64,000 nt of DNA, taken from the NCBI GenBank assembly GCA_902536065.1, contig CACAVZ010000005.1, positions 1-64,000 of the forward strand. Direction: 5' to 3'. Each line of letters begins with the position of its first letter. Position 1 is the first letter of the stretch. This stretch comes from an uncultured Synechococcaceae cyanobacterium (lineage in GTDB: Bacteria > Cyanobacteriota > Cyanobacteriia > PCC-6307 > Cyanobiaceae). Under the pieces are notes generated by a model. The model had not been told where the DNA came from and did not search any database. It was given only the letters and a program-made list of their open reading frames with translations. The translations under genes and the position numbers were made by a program. Shown here one piece after another: positions 35,527 through 45,300 of this stretch.

Positions 35527-36684
35527 ATGTACAGTACAGAATTAGGGATAAATTTTTTTGGTAATGGATCCAATAAAAAAAGACAACTCAATAAGATAGA
35601 AATACTGAAAAAGAATATTAAAAATTTAAAAATATTTCTTATAATTGCTGGTACTAATACATCTCAAATTCCAGGAATTTCCGCAGCAGGTATTAATCCA
35701 AAATCAAGGAGAACAACTGCGCTCGCAGATGCTGAATTTTTGCTTGAGGGTGCTTCAAAAGATCATAAATATAAATTGCCTCTTCTCAATGCAGGAGTAA
35801 CTCCGGCCCTAATCAGTCATGTTTGTTCAAAGCTTATAAATACTTATCCAGTTATTGTTCCTCTAGGAATAGGAGCAAAGCCTTATTTTAATCATTTGGT
35901 TGTAGAAGATAGAAATTTGGGCCCATCAAATTGTCTTACTACTGGTAAATCTATGACTAAAGAGAGAGTTATAAATCTCTATGAAAAAGGTCTTGCGATA
36001 GGAAAATCCTTAAAACAACCAGTTTTAATTTCTGAATCTGTACCTGGGGGCACCACAACTGCTCAGGCAGTAATGGAAGCTTTTGGTTTGAAGGTATCTA
36101 ATTTAGTAGGGAGTAGTTTATTTAAAGCTCCAAGAGAACTAAGAAGACACGTAATTAAAAGAGGACTTTTAAATGCGAATTTCAAGGCTGATTCCGACTC
36201 TTTTGATGTTGTCGCGGCAGTAGGTGATCCTTTCCAAGCTTTTTCAATGGGTCTATTAATTGGTGCCAGGTTAGCAAAACAACCTGTAATATTGTCTGGA
36301 GGAAGTCAGATGTTAGCAGTCATTTTGCTTGTATTAGAATTTTTAGGTGAAAAAAATAAAGATGAATTTATTGAAGATGTTTTTATTGCGACCACTGGGT
36401 GGCTTGTGAAAGATAATTCTCTAAATGATTTAGTAAATCTAATTAATGAAAAATATGATGTCAAATTATTAGGTTTAGCCAGTCCTTTAAATTTCAAATC
36501 TTCAAAATACAAAGAATTGAAGGATTATGAATTAGGTCATGTAAAAGAAGGTGTAGGTGCTGGTGGAATATCATTGCTTGCTTTCTTAGATGGATTTAAA
36601 AATGAAGAAATAGTTTCATTGTGTCAACAAAATCTGGAAATGATGAAGGGCCTAGGTCAAATTTCTTTAGAGAAGGATTGCTGA
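35527..36684 (+). CDS. UPF0284 protein, CobT-like phosphoribosyltransferase family
   Basis: A 385-residue protein of the UPF0284 family, related to nicotinate-nucleotide:dimethylbenzimidazole phosphoribosyltransferase (CobT). Conserved blocks are IIAGTNTSQIPGISAAG, ESVPGGTTTAQAVMEA, SVGDPF-like AVGDPFQAFSMG and the glycine-rich GAGGISLLAFLDG near the C-terminus. ATG at 35527 is chosen; an upstream in-frame start at 35500 would overlap DUF2232. CobT-type enzymes attach the lower base during cobamide assembly. The next gene starts directly after its stop. Confidence 0.82.
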   Translation: MYSTELGINFFGNGSNKKRQLNKIEILKKNIKNLKIFLIIAGTNTSQIPGISAAGINPKSRRTTALADAEFLLEGASKDHKYKLPLLNAGVTPALISHVCSKLINTYPVIVPLGIGAKPYFNHLVVEDRNLGPSNCLTTGKSMTKERVINLYEKGLAIGKSLKQPVLISESVPGGTTTAQAVMEAFGLKVSNLVGSSLFKAPRELRRHVIKRGLLNANFKADSDSFDVVAAVGDPFQAFSMGLLIGARLAKQPVILSGGSQMLAVILLVLEFLGEKNKDEFIEDVFIATTGWLVKDNSLNDLVNLINEKYDVKLLGLASPLNFKSSKYKELKDYELGHVKEGVGAGGISLLAFLDGFKNEEIVSLCQQNLEMMKGLGQISLEKDC

Positions 36685-37683
36685 ATGTTTTCAAAATTTG
36701 CAACCAGAAGAGAATTTTTAAATTGTGGTAAGCTTTCGCTTTTGTTTTTCTTAAACTCTTGCAGTAATCAACCTAATAAAGTAAAAATTGCATTACAAAA
36801 TTCTTTTTATCCAGAATCTTTTAAAGATACGATTCCAAAAGATTGGAAGCAGGAAAAAATTAATTTTGAAAATATTCAGCTACAAAAAAATAGAAACACA
36901 ATTTTCAATTCTGACTTTACTTTAATAAATGATGGATGGATTTCTAGTATAGATTTTTCAGAATTTGAAAAAATAAATGGATATGCACTGTTTGAAAATT
37001 TGGATAAGAGATCGATAGATTTTTTGGGAAGCTTTGATCAAAATCTGAGGAGTAAATTATTTCCTATTGGCGTAGTACCCTATACAATCATCATTAAAAA
37101 TAATAAAGAATTAATAACTTCAGCAAGAAGATCTTGGGATTTTCTTCTTTCTGAAAAATTAACTGGGAAAATTATTTTTCCTCAAAGTCCCAGAATAATA
37201 TTGTCAATTGCTCAAAAAATTAATTCATCTAATTCTTTAAAAAAACTCAAAAGCCAAGCTATGTTATTTGATGATAAAAATATGCTAAATTGGTTGATTA
37301 ATTCTGATGCTATTGTCGCAATAGTTCCTTATAGTCTTTGTTCAAAATATTTAAAAATAGATCCAAGGCTTTCTTTAGTTTTCCCTAGCCAAGGCGTACC
37401 TTTGATGTGGCATTTTCTACTTAGTCGATCAAATCTAAATAGTGAAATATTAATAAAATGGATTAAATCTTTAGAAAATAAATCAATAGTAGATAAATTA
37501 GTAAGCCAGGGTTGGTATCTTCCATTCAATAGTGATTACTTGCAAAGTAAATATAAAACTGAAATGCTCCCTATCTCAGGACCATCTGAGGAATGTTGGG
37601 AAAATAGTTGGTCTTTCCCTGTCTTAACAAACGAACAAAAAATTTATCTTAAAAATATCTGGAATAAGTCCTTATCCCCATAA
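36685..37683 (+). CDS. Tat-type lipoprotein, periplasmic binding protein-like
   Basis: A 332-residue protein with a twin-arginine signal (TRREFLN, R8-R9), a hydrophobic core and a lipobox LNSC with C26, so export by Tat and lipidation are predicted. The mature part resembles type 2 periplasmic binding proteins of the putrescine/iron class (VVPYTIIIKNN, SWDFLLSEKLTGKIIFPQSPR, IVPYSLC, PLMWHFLL). No ABC permease or ATPase is adjacent. Its ATG follows the UPF0284 stop directly. The ligand is unknown. It overlaps the convergent aldo/keto reductase gene by 12 nt. Confidence 0.7.
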   Translation: MFSKFATRREFLNCGKLSLLFFLNSCSNQPNKVKIALQNSFYPESFKDTIPKDWKQEKINFENIQLQKNRNTIFNSDFTLINDGWISSIDFSEFEKINGYALFENLDKRSIDFLGSFDQNLRSKLFPIGVVPYTIIIKNNKELITSARRSWDFLLSEKLTGKIIFPQSPRIILSIAQKINSSNSLKKLKSQAMLFDDKNMLNWLINSDAIVAIVPYSLCSKYLKIDPRLSLVFPSQGVPLMWHFLLSRSNLNSEILIKWIKSLENKSIVDKLVSQGWYLPFNSDYLQSKYKTEMLPISGPSEECWENSWSFPVLTNEQKIYLKNIWNKSLSP

Positions 37684-38814
37684 TCTTTTTGTAGGATTTT
37701 CAATTAATAAGTTATGAGTTTCCTTTAATAAATTTGGTATATCTAATTTACTAGGACATTTAGGAACACATTTATTACATTCATGACAAAATGAGGAATT
37801 TTTTTCTTCCCACCAATGGCCAGCTTTTCCTATTAAATTATATCTTTCTTTTGCAAATTCTAATTGTCCATAACCAACAGATATATTTCTTAAACGAAGT
37901 ATTTCTGGAATAGGCACTTCATTAGGACATGGAAGACAAGATCTACATTGTTCACATTTGGTTGAGTTTAATCTTTCATTAGAAACTTCCTCAATTTTAT
38001 TAAGGGCGCTTTTTTCAAGTTTTGTAAGCTTCTCGAATGAGTTTCTAAGTTTACGCGCAAATTCAAAATCTTTTTTGTTTGTCGCCCCCAAGGATAAAGT
38101 TGTAATGCCTTTTGCGAGAAGAAATCGATACGCTAATTCTAATGGATGAAAAGGCTTAGAGGCTTCTATCAAAATATCACTTGGAGAATACAATCTACCG
38201 CCTTTATCTGCAGGTGATATTGCTAAAACTCCCATACCTTTTTTTATGGCTTCCTCTGCTAAAGCAACCTTAGATTGATCTAAATAATGTAAATGAAGAC
38301 TACAAAAAGTAAAAACTTCACAGTTAATTGCATCTTTAATTAGTGAATAACTTCCGTGAGAACTAAAACCGACTTGATCAACTAGTTCCTTCTCAAGTAT
38401 CCAAGAAATGAATTTCTTACCCTCTCCAGAAAGAACCCAATCTAGATGTTGTTTTAAGTTGAGTCCGTGAATTGCAAGATTATTAATTTTCTCGCGATTT
38501 AAATTTTTAAGAGACTTTTTAAAATTATTTTTTAAAAAGTTAAAATCACCCTTTGGTAAAACTTTGGAAGTAATCACCCAATTTTTTTCTTTTATATTCT
38601 CTTCTATTGCTAATTTTTTTATTGAATTTCCAATAAGTGATTCAGCATCACCATAAGAGGGTGCTGTTTCTATGTGGTTAATTCCTACATAATATGCATT
38701 TTTTATTATGCTATACATTTTTTCGAGACTTTCGGTTGCTCGCATTGTCCCCAAAGTGAATAAGCTCACTTTCGCCCCTCTACCAAATGATCTTTTTTGT
38801 GAATTAATAATCAT
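37672..38814 (-). CDS. Aldo/keto reductase fused to a ferredoxin-like domain
   Basis: A 380-residue protein. Residues about 1-285 form an aldo/keto reductase TIM barrel with IETAPSYGDAE (catalytic Asp/Tyr region), ITSKV and NLAIHGL. The C-terminal third has two 4Fe-4S-type cysteine clusters, CEQCRSCLPCP and CHECNKCVPKCP. Related bacterial proteins are called ferredoxin-type oxidoreductases of the aldo/keto reductase family. The two clusters suggest ferredoxin-linked electron transfer and not simple NADPH use. The substrate is unknown. Confidence 0.85.
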   Translation of the reverse strand: MIINSQKRSFGRGAKVSLFTLGTMRATESLEKMYSIIKNAYYVGINHIETAPSYGDAESLIGNSIKKLAIEENIKEKNWVITSKVLPKGDFNFLKNNFKKSLKNLNREKINNLAIHGLNLKQHLDWVLSGEGKKFISWILEKELVDQVGFSSHGSYSLIKDAINCEVFTFCSLHLHYLDQSKVALAEEAIKKGMGVLAISPADKGGRLYSPSDILIEASKPFHPLELAYRFLLAKGITTLSLGATNKKDFEFARKLRNSFEKLTKLEKSALNKIEEVSNERLNSTKCEQCRSCLPCPNEVPIPEILRLRNISVGYGQLEFAKERYNLIGKAGHWWEEKNSSFCHECNKCVPKCPSKLDIPNLLKETHNLLIENPTKRLWG

Positions 38815-38924
38815 TTAAATATGATCAATTTCTTTTTATTTACTCTTTAATTTATTTATAGTTGAAAATGATTTAAAGTAAATTAAAGTAAATACAAAAT
38901 TTTGTAAAATATTTTTTTTAAACT

Positions 38925-39578
38925 ATGTTTACAGGAATAATTCAATCAGTTGGAAAACTAAGACAAGAAAAAAATATTTTAGAAATTGAAATTTTAGATA
39001 ATTTATTTGATATGGCAATTGGTGACAGCATAGCTGTTGATGGAATTTGTTTGACAGTTAAAGAGATTTTTCAAAATAAATTTACTGTTGATGTTAGTGA
39101 GGAGACATTAAATAAAACAACTTTAGGAGTAAAGTCAAACCTCAATCAGATTGTTAATTTGGAGCCCGCTCTTAGGGTGTCTGACCGTCTGGGAGGGCAT
39201 ATAGTCAGCGGACATGTTGATGGCCTTGGAATAGTTGAGAATGTAGAAAAATTAGAGAAATCTTGGCTCTTATCAATAAAGTGGAAAAATAATAATTTTT
39301 CAAAATATGTAGTTAATAAAGGTAGTATTTGTGTAAATGGTATAAGTCTTACGATTGCAAAATATGAGCAGGAAGGAGCAATATTTACTATTGCGATAAT
39401 TCCTCATACTTGGCATAAAACAAATCTGAATAAATTAAATATCGGTGACAGCGTAAACCTTGAGGCAGATGCACTAATTAAATATGTAGAGAAATTACTT
39501 TTATTTAATAAAAATAGTAATCAAGATTTATCTTCAAATAATATTTCTTCCGAGTGGCTTAAAGAAAACGGTTGGTAA
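38925..39578 (+). CDS. ribE: Riboflavin synthase, alpha chain
   Basis: A 217-residue enzyme that dismutates two 6,7-dimethyl-8-ribityllumazine molecules to riboflavin. It consists of two lumazine-binding repeats (N-terminal MFTGIIQSVG ... DGICLTV, and HIVSGHVDGLG ... NGISLTI), the expected tandem beta-barrel. The C-terminal helix follows (LEADALIKYVEKLL). Length is normal. It is divergent from the aldo/keto reductase gene and converges on the cyAbrB gene with a 10-nt gap. Confidence 0.96.
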   Translation: MFTGIIQSVGKLRQEKNILEIEILDNLFDMAIGDSIAVDGICLTVKEIFQNKFTVDVSEETLNKTTLGVKSNLNQIVNLEPALRVSDRLGGHIVSGHVDGLGIVENVEKLEKSWLLSIKWKNNNFSKYVVNKGSICVNGISLTIAKYEQEGAIFTIAIIPHTWHKTNLNKLNIGDSVNLEADALIKYVEKLLLFNKNSNQDLSSNNISSEWLKENGW

Positions 39579-39588
39579 AATATATTTT

Positions 39589-39942
39589 TTAATTTAATGG
39601 AATCAGATAAATTGTTTTTGATTCTTTTTTAAGATCGATTTTAAATTCCTGACCAGGTTCTAGACCTAATTTTTTGGTGTAGGCATGACCAATTAATAGA
39701 TTCCCATTGCCATGAACTTTAGTTTTGAATTCTGTCTGTCTGCCCCTTGAAGCTCTATTACCATTTTTACCCTGACGACCATTTCGTATTTTGTAACCCT
39801 TAGCTTCAATAAGCGCCCTATAAAAACTTTTTCTTAAGATTCTTCCACTTGGACCTACGTACCCACAACCTTTGGCTATCTCATCTTCAGATTTTTTACT
39901 TAATAATTTTGCTTTTTCAAGAAGTTCTTTTCCTTCTAGCAT
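39589..39942 (-). CDS. cyAbrB-type transcriptional regulator
   Basis: A 117-residue cyanobacterial AbrB-like protein. The N-terminal part (LLEKAKLLSKKSEDEIAKGCGYVGPSGRI) and central basic segment (GYKIRNGRQGKNGNRASRGRQTEFKTKVHGNGNLLIGHAYTKKLGLEPGQEF) match cyAbrB. The swapped-hairpin domain lies at the C-terminus, unlike in Bacillus AbrB. cyAbrB proteins are DNA-binding regulators of carbon and nitrogen responses in cyanobacteria. Targets cannot be inferred from sequence. It stands alone, upstream of nothing on its strand. Confidence 0.88.
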   Translation of the reverse strand: MLEGKELLEKAKLLSKKSEDEIAKGCGYVGPSGRILRKSFYRALIEAKGYKIRNGRQGKNGNRASRGRQTEFKTKVHGNGNLLIGHAYTKKLGLEPGQEFKIDLKKESKTIYLIPLN

Positions 39943-40038
39943 TATCTGACAAATTTCTAATTATATATTCTTACTAAAAAGGAGAACTGTGGCAATATAA
40001 ATTAATAAAAAATATATTTAATTTTTGAAATATATTTT

Positions 40039-40641
40039 TTATAAAAGATACAAAATAATAAATAAAATAACCCATATTCCATCTACAAAATGCCAGTACA
40101 ATTCAACAGCTTCCAAAGGGAACATATTTTGACTATTTAATCTTCCGCCCTTGATTCTCGATTGCCAAGCAATAATTAAAATCATTAAAGTGCCTAAAGT
40201 GACATGTAATCCATGAAAACCAGTAAGAGCATAAAAAGTACTTGCAAATAAATTATCGGTTAATCCAAAAGGTAAATGAAAATATTCAAATAATTGACAT
40301 ATTAAAAATATAATTCCAAGAAAAGCAGTAAAAAATAACCATTTTTGGGATTCGGATTTTTTATCTTTTAAAAGTGCTTTGCCTGCTTTATGGAAAGTTG
40401 CACTACTAACAAGTAACAAAATTGTATTTAGTGTAGGTATTGGGAGTTCTAATTCATAAATAGCACCATCAGGTAATGGATTTACTGCTTTGTATGTTAA
40501 ATAAGCAGCAAAGAATCCAGCAAAAGTCATTCCATCCGCAATTAGGAAAGTTATAAGACCAAACATTCTGAAGTCTTCATGTGTTTCGTTGACTTCAGAA
40601 TTATTATTTTGAATTTCTTTTGAGCTATCAAGAGTTGTCAT
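40039..40641 (-). CDS. ctaE: Cytochrome c oxidase subunit III
   Basis: A 200-residue membrane subunit with five predicted helices, the shortened form usual in cyanobacteria. EDFRMFGLITFLIADGMTFAGFFAAYLTYK near the N-terminus, AGKALLKDKKSESQKWLFFTAFLG and FYALTGFHGLHVTLGTLMILI are diagnostic. VELYWHFVDGIWVILFIILYLL ends the protein. It lies 6 nt downstream of ctaD as the last gene of the ctaC-D-E operon. Confidence 0.96.
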   Translation of the reverse strand: MTTLDSSKEIQNNNSEVNETHEDFRMFGLITFLIADGMTFAGFFAAYLTYKAVNPLPDGAIYELELPIPTLNTILLLVSSATFHKAGKALLKDKKSESQKWLFFTAFLGIIFLICQLFEYFHLPFGLTDNLFASTFYALTGFHGLHVTLGTLMILIIAWQSRIKGGRLNSQNMFPLEAVELYWHFVDGIWVILFIILYLL

Positions 40642-40647
40642 ATGTTT

Positions 40648-42273
40648 TTATTTTAGTTCAGAAATTTCTTTACCATAACCATAGGGTTCTTCAACTAATG
40701 GAGCTTCTCCTTCCCAATTTTCAACTGGAGGTGGAGAAGATGTTAACCACTCAGGTGTAAGAGCATTCCAAGGGTTATCTCCAGCATCTTTTCCATTTCT
40801 CACACTAATGAATACATTAATTAAAAAAGGAATTGTACTAATAGCCATCAAAAGAGCCCCAAGGCTACTAATTTGATTAACGAACTGGAATTGAGGATCA
40901 TATTCTGCAACTCTTCTTGGCATTCCATTTAAACCAAGCCAATGTTGAGGGGCAAAGCACAAGTTAAATCCAATAAAGGTAATGATAAAATGTAAAATTC
41001 CTAATTTTTCATTGAGCATTTTTCCAGTTACTTTTGGGAACCAATGATAAATTGAAGAGAAAATAATAAAAACAGTCCCTCCATAAACTATGTAATGAAA
41101 ATGGGCGACAACGAAATAGGTATCATGTACGTGAATATCGAAAGGTACCTGTGCTAAAGCGACTCCCGTAATACCTCCAAAAACGAAATTTATAATAAAT
41201 CCACAAGAGAATAACATTGCACTATTTATGGAAATTTTACCTCCCCATAATGTTGCAACCCAATTAAAAAATTTTATACCTGTTGGAACAGCAATAAATG
41301 CTGTGGCAATTGTAAAGAACAATCTCATCCAAGGGGGCGTTCCACTTGTAAACATGTGATGCGCCCAAACAACTAAACCTAAAACTACTATCCCCATTAT
41401 TGAAAAAACCATTGTTGTATATCCGAAAAGTGGTTTTCTAGCATGTACAGGAAGTATTTCACTAACTAAACCAAAGGCTGGAAGGACCATAATGTATACA
41501 GCTGGATGAGAATAAAACCAAAATAAATGCTGATAAACTACGACATTGCCTCCTAAAACAGGATTGAAAAACCCCGTATTAGCAATGATATCGAAGCTAA
41601 GAAGAATTAAAGTGCCTGCTAAAACAGGAGTTGATAAAACAACTAATAGACTTGTTCCAAGCATTGCCCAACAATACATTGGCAATTGCATTAGTTTTAA
41701 TCCTGGCCTTCTTAATTTGATAATGGTGGCTATAAAGTTTATTCCCCCAAATATAGAACTGCCTCCAAGTAATAGAACGCTCAGAATCCAAATAACTTGT
41801 CCAGATTGAGGAGTAGTTATGCTTAAAGGTGGATAAGCCGTCCATCCAGCCTGAGCAGCACCCTCAACAAAATAGCTTGCTACCAACATCAAACCTGAAG
41901 GAGGAATTAACCAAAAAGCTACGGCATTTAATCTTGGGAATGCCATATCTCTCGCGCCTACATAAAATGGAATTAAATAATTTCCAAAAGCACCGTTTAC
42001 TACTGGCACTATCCAAAGGAATATCATTATTGTTCCGTGTAAAGTTAAAACTTGGTTATAAACATCTCTTGGCATGAAATCAGACATTGGACTGGCTAGT
42101 TCAATTCTTATAGCGCTCGCTAAGCTTCCTCCTATTAAATAGAAGAGAAAACCACAAACCAAGTATTGTATCCCAATTACTTTATGATCAAGGCTAAAGC
42201 TAAAGTATCTAAGCAAGCCTTTAGGTTGAAGGCTTTCATTATTAGTTTTTTGTGGATCAATTGATATTGTCAT
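40648..42273 (-). CDS. ctaD: Cytochrome c oxidase subunit I (A2-type)
   Basis: A 541-residue catalytic subunit with 12 helices that binds heme a, heme a3 and CuB. The low-spin heme histidine region LHGTIMIFLWIVP, the CuB ligand motif YSHPAVYIMVLP, WAHHMF and HFHYIVYGG are present. The usual GHPEVY glutamate is replaced and the motif reads YSHPAVY, the signature of A2-type heme-copper oxidases. It overlaps the end of ctaC by 4 nt. Confidence 0.97.
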   Translation of the reverse strand: MTISIDPQKTNNESLQPKGLLRYFSFSLDHKVIGIQYLVCGFLFYLIGGSLASAIRIELASPMSDFMPRDVYNQVLTLHGTIMIFLWIVPVVNGAFGNYLIPFYVGARDMAFPRLNAVAFWLIPPSGLMLVASYFVEGAAQAGWTAYPPLSITTPQSGQVIWILSVLLLGGSSIFGGINFIATIIKLRRPGLKLMQLPMYCWAMLGTSLLVVLSTPVLAGTLILLSFDIIANTGFFNPVLGGNVVVYQHLFWFYSHPAVYIMVLPAFGLVSEILPVHARKPLFGYTTMVFSIMGIVVLGLVVWAHHMFTSGTPPWMRLFFTIATAFIAVPTGIKFFNWVATLWGGKISINSAMLFSCGFIINFVFGGITGVALAQVPFDIHVHDTYFVVAHFHYIVYGGTVFIIFSSIYHWFPKVTGKMLNEKLGILHFIITFIGFNLCFAPQHWLGLNGMPRRVAEYDPQFQFVNQISSLGALLMAISTIPFLINVFISVRNGKDAGDNPWNALTPEWLTSSPPPVENWEGEAPLVEEPYGYGKEISELK

Positions 42274-43073
42274 AAATTTACCTCTGGTTTTTTATTTTTG
42301 TTAAACCATTCGTTGTAATCAGATTCTTCTTCAACAATTATGGAAGCTCTCATCCCTCCATGATATGGGCCACATAATTCTGCGCAAATTATCGGATATT
42401 TTCCTACTTTTGTAGGAGTGAAATTTAGAATAGTAGGTTGCCCAGGAATAATATCCTGTTTAATTCTGAACTCTGGCACCCAAAAAGCATGAATGACATC
42501 TTTGGATTCCATTTTCATTGATACTTTTTGATCAACAGGAACGTGTAGTTCTCCTGATATGAAATTGCCATTGGGATAATTGAATAGAAATGCAAATTGC
42601 ATAGCTGAAACTTCAATTGATAAATTATTTATAGCTATTTCATTATCAGAAGTTTGACTTATTCCAGCCCATATTTTTTCAGAATTAGAACTCATCATTT
42701 CGTGGTTATGATTTAGTTCTTTCATCCCTCCCATTCGATCGTAGATGTTGTAGCTATATAAACCTATTATTAAAACAATTATTGAAGGAATAATTGTCCA
42801 TACAATTTCTAAGCCTAAATTTCCCTCTAAAGCTATACCATCACCTATCTGATCATTTCTTTTCCTAAAACTAAATAAGCTATAAATAACAGCTATTGTC
42901 ATTCCTATAAAAATAATTAATCCAATGATGAAAAGAATTTTAAAAAGTTCATCGTAAATTGGTGCATTAATACTTGCTTCAGTTGGGAGCAAATTTACAT
43001 TAAAACCAATCCAAAAAGATATAGCAAAAACAAGTGAAATAATTAGTATTAAATAAATGTTTTTATTTAACAA
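42270..43073 (-). CDS. ctaC: Cytochrome c oxidase subunit II
   Basis: A 267-residue subunit with two N-terminal membrane helices and a periplasmic cupredoxin domain that carries the binuclear CuA centre. The ligands are in CAELCGPYHGGM: C230, C234, H238 and M241, with the upstream HAFWVPEFRIKQD histidine. It accepts electrons from cytochrome c or plastocyanin. It is the first gene of ctaC-D-E and is divergent from ctaA, with a 215-nt gap that must hold both promoters. No consensus -10 stood out in that gap. Confidence 0.97.
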   Translation of the reverse strand: MLNKNIYLILIISLVFAISFWIGFNVNLLPTEASINAPIYDELFKILFIIGLIIFIGMTIAVIYSLFSFRKRNDQIGDGIALEGNLGLEIVWTIIPSIIVLIIGLYSYNIYDRMGGMKELNHNHEMMSSNSEKIWAGISQTSDNEIAINNLSIEVSAMQFAFLFNYPNGNFISGELHVPVDQKVSMKMESKDVIHAFWVPEFRIKQDIIPGQPTILNFTPTKVGKYPIICAELCGPYHGGMRASIIVEEESDYNEWFNKNKKPEVNL

Positions 43074-43288
43074 TTGATCTCTAAAAATTTGTATTTATAT
43101 TCTCAAGATATTCAATTTTTTTAATCCTGCATCCTTTGTTAAAAGAAAAACATTTAAATTTACAACTTCTTAAGATTTACGAAATAAAAGACGTATTATT
43201 AATAACTTTTTAGAGTTAATTGTCAGGGAAAAAAGATTAAATTAGTAAATTATTTTTTAAATTAAACATATTAATTTTTAATTAATGT

Positions 43289-44263
43289 TTGGTTTTTGAA
43301 TCTAATTTATTATGCAAAATAATAGGTTTTATCCATTTGATTAATAACCAATTATATAAATCAAAATATCTGACAATTTTTAAAAGGTTGGGAAGTCATA
43401 GTGTATTTGCACTTATCGCACTAATCGTAATTGGAGGTGCTACGAGAGTCATGGAGGCAGGACTTGCCTGTCCAGATTGGCCATTATGTTATGGATCTTT
43501 TTTGCCTTTTAAACATATGAACCTAAGAGTATTTCTAGAGTGGTTTCATCGTCTAGATGCTTTTCTGGTTGGAACATTAATTCTTTTTAAATTTGCGCTT
43601 TCAATTATTTGGAAAAATAAAATTCCAAATTGGTTACCTAAAACTTATTCATTATTACTTTTTCTCGTTATTGTCCAAGGATCCTTTGGAGCTTTAACAG
43701 TAATAAACCTGCTTGATTCCTATGCTGTTACTGGCCATCTTTTAATAGCTTTTCTACTTCTCATTACAACAATTTCAATAAATCAAAATTTAGAAAATGA
43801 CGACATTGAAGAGCCTTTAATTTGGTGGAGATTATTATTTTTTGTTCCTCTTTTACTTACTCTGATTCAATCTTTTATTGGCGTAAGACTTTCATCAACC
43901 TGGTCAGCGCATATTTGCTTATCTTTTAATAAACAATGTCTAATTCTAAATACACATAAATTATTTGCTTTTCCAATTGCTTTCTCAATTTTATTGATTA
44001 TTGCTATTGCATTTTATAAGAGAAGTTTTCTTGATGAAAATTGGAAATATCTCACAACACTTATTTTTCTCTTGTTTTCCCAAATTACTTTGGGTGTTTT
44101 AAGTCTTAAAACAAATTTAAATGAACCTATTTTTATTATCGGTCATCAACTTAACGCCTCTTTATTTATTGCGATATTAACAACATTAATTTTTAGAAAT
44201 CCTTTTACCAAAAAAGGTCCAAACCACTCCCTTAATCCCCAAACGGTCGGTATCAACTCATGA
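43289..44263 (+). CDS. ctaA: Heme A synthase
   Basis: A 324-residue membrane enzyme (COX15/CtaA family) that oxidises heme O to heme A for the aa3 oxidase. It has about eight helices. [27 protein letters not shown] (about 47-73) and the histidine in EWFHRLDA are diagnostic. [20 protein letters not shown] and [11 protein letters not shown] carry further heme-liganding histidines. The start is TTG, since no ATG precedes the first helix. It overlaps ctaB by 4 nt (ATGA). Confidence 0.95.
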   Translation: MVFESNLLCKIIGFIHLINNQLYKSKYLTIFKRLGSHSVFALIALIVIGGATRVMEAGLACPDWPLCYGSFLPFKHMNLRVFLEWFHRLDAFLVGTLILFKFALSIIWKNKIPNWLPKTYSLLLFLVIVQGSFGALTVINLLDSYAVTGHLLIAFLLLITTISINQNLENDDIEEPLIWWRLLFFVPLLLTLIQSFIGVRLSSTWSAHICLSFNKQCLILNTHKLFAFPIAFSILLIIAIAFYKRSFLDENWKYLTTLIFLLFSQITLGVLSLKTNLNEPIFIIGHQLNASLFIAILTTLIFRNPFTKKGPNHSLNPQTVGINS

Positions 44264-45261
44264 ACAGTAGTAACTTAGAAAACTTGAACTATAAATCTTC
44301 AATTAGGGATGAAGTTGTACCTTCAAGAAAAAGATTAACTTTACCGCCTTGGCTTGAAGTAGCGAAACCTAGATTAATCCCACTTTTACTGGCTACAACT
44401 TTGGGAGGAATGGCTTTAACAGAAGAATGGCCTTTGTCTTCCCCGAAACTTATCTGCACTTTAGGAGGAGGAGCTTTGGCAGCAGCAGCAGCAGGAGCTC
44501 TTAATTGCTTGTGGGAAATGGAATTAGATAAGCGGATGACAAGAACTAGCAAAAGAGCCTTGCCAGCAGGAAAGTTGTCATCTCAGACTGTATTTTTAGC
44601 CGCTGTATCATGTACTTTGGCAGCTTCGATGCTTTTAGTAAGTGGTGTAAATTATTTGGCTGCGGGTTTAACTCTTCTTGGTTTATTTAGCTACGTAATT
44701 TTATATACAGTTATTTTGAAACCTCGTACAACAAAAAATATTGTTTTCGGAGGAGTCGCTGGTGCGATACCACCCTTAGTTGGAGCATCTGCTGCTACAG
44801 GTCATGTAGGTCTTAGTGGTTGGTGGTTGTTTAGTTTAGTAATGTTATGGACCCCAGCTCATTTTTGGGCACTCGCAATTTTGTTGAAGGATGATTACGC
44901 ATCTGTTGGAATTCCTATGCTCCCTTCTGTTAAAGGATCTGTTTTTACTGCTAAAGCGATTTCTCGTTACGGATGGGCAACAGTTTTAATGAGTATTATG
45001 GGAGTCTTTGCTTTACCTGAAGGAGGCCTCTTATACGGAATTATGTTATTGCCATTTAATGGAAGACTTTTGCAATTAATTAATGAATTGAAGAAATCTC
45101 CTGATGATCTTTCAAAAGCAAAGTCTCTTTTTAGGTGGTCAATTCTTTATATGTTTGGCATTTGTCTTTTGTTATTAATTTCTAGAACCCAACTATCAGT
45201 AGAATTTGAGCAGCAATCTATGCAAATATTTTTATCTATAGTATCCCTCCTTAGTAATTAA
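44260..45261 (+). CDS. ctaB: Protoheme IX farnesyltransferase (heme O synthase)
   Basis: A 333-residue UbiA-family enzyme that attaches a farnesyl group to heme b. The prenyl diphosphate-binding motif is [23 protein letters not shown] (about 81-103). Typical helices include [21 protein letters not shown] and [18 protein letters not shown], both conserved in CtaB. It is translationally coupled to ctaA and so supplies heme O to it. The ABC exporter genes begin about 40 nt downstream, in the same direction. Confidence 0.96.
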   Translation: MNSSNLENLNYKSSIRDEVVPSRKRLTLPPWLEVAKPRLIPLLLATTLGGMALTEEWPLSSPKLICTLGGGALAAAAAGALNCLWEMELDKRMTRTSKRALPAGKLSSQTVFLAAVSCTLAASMLLVSGVNYLAAGLTLLGLFSYVILYTVILKPRTTKNIVFGGVAGAIPPLVGASAATGHVGLSGWWLFSLVMLWTPAHFWALAILLKDDYASVGIPMLPSVKGSVFTAKAISRYGWATVLMSIMGVFALPEGGLLYGIMLLPFNGRLLQLINELKKSPDDLSKAKSLFRWSILYMFGICLLLLISRTQLSVEFEQQSMQIFLSIVSLLSN

Positions 45262-45300
45262 ATTAGATGTAAAATGTTTTTTAAATAAATTGTAAGTTTG

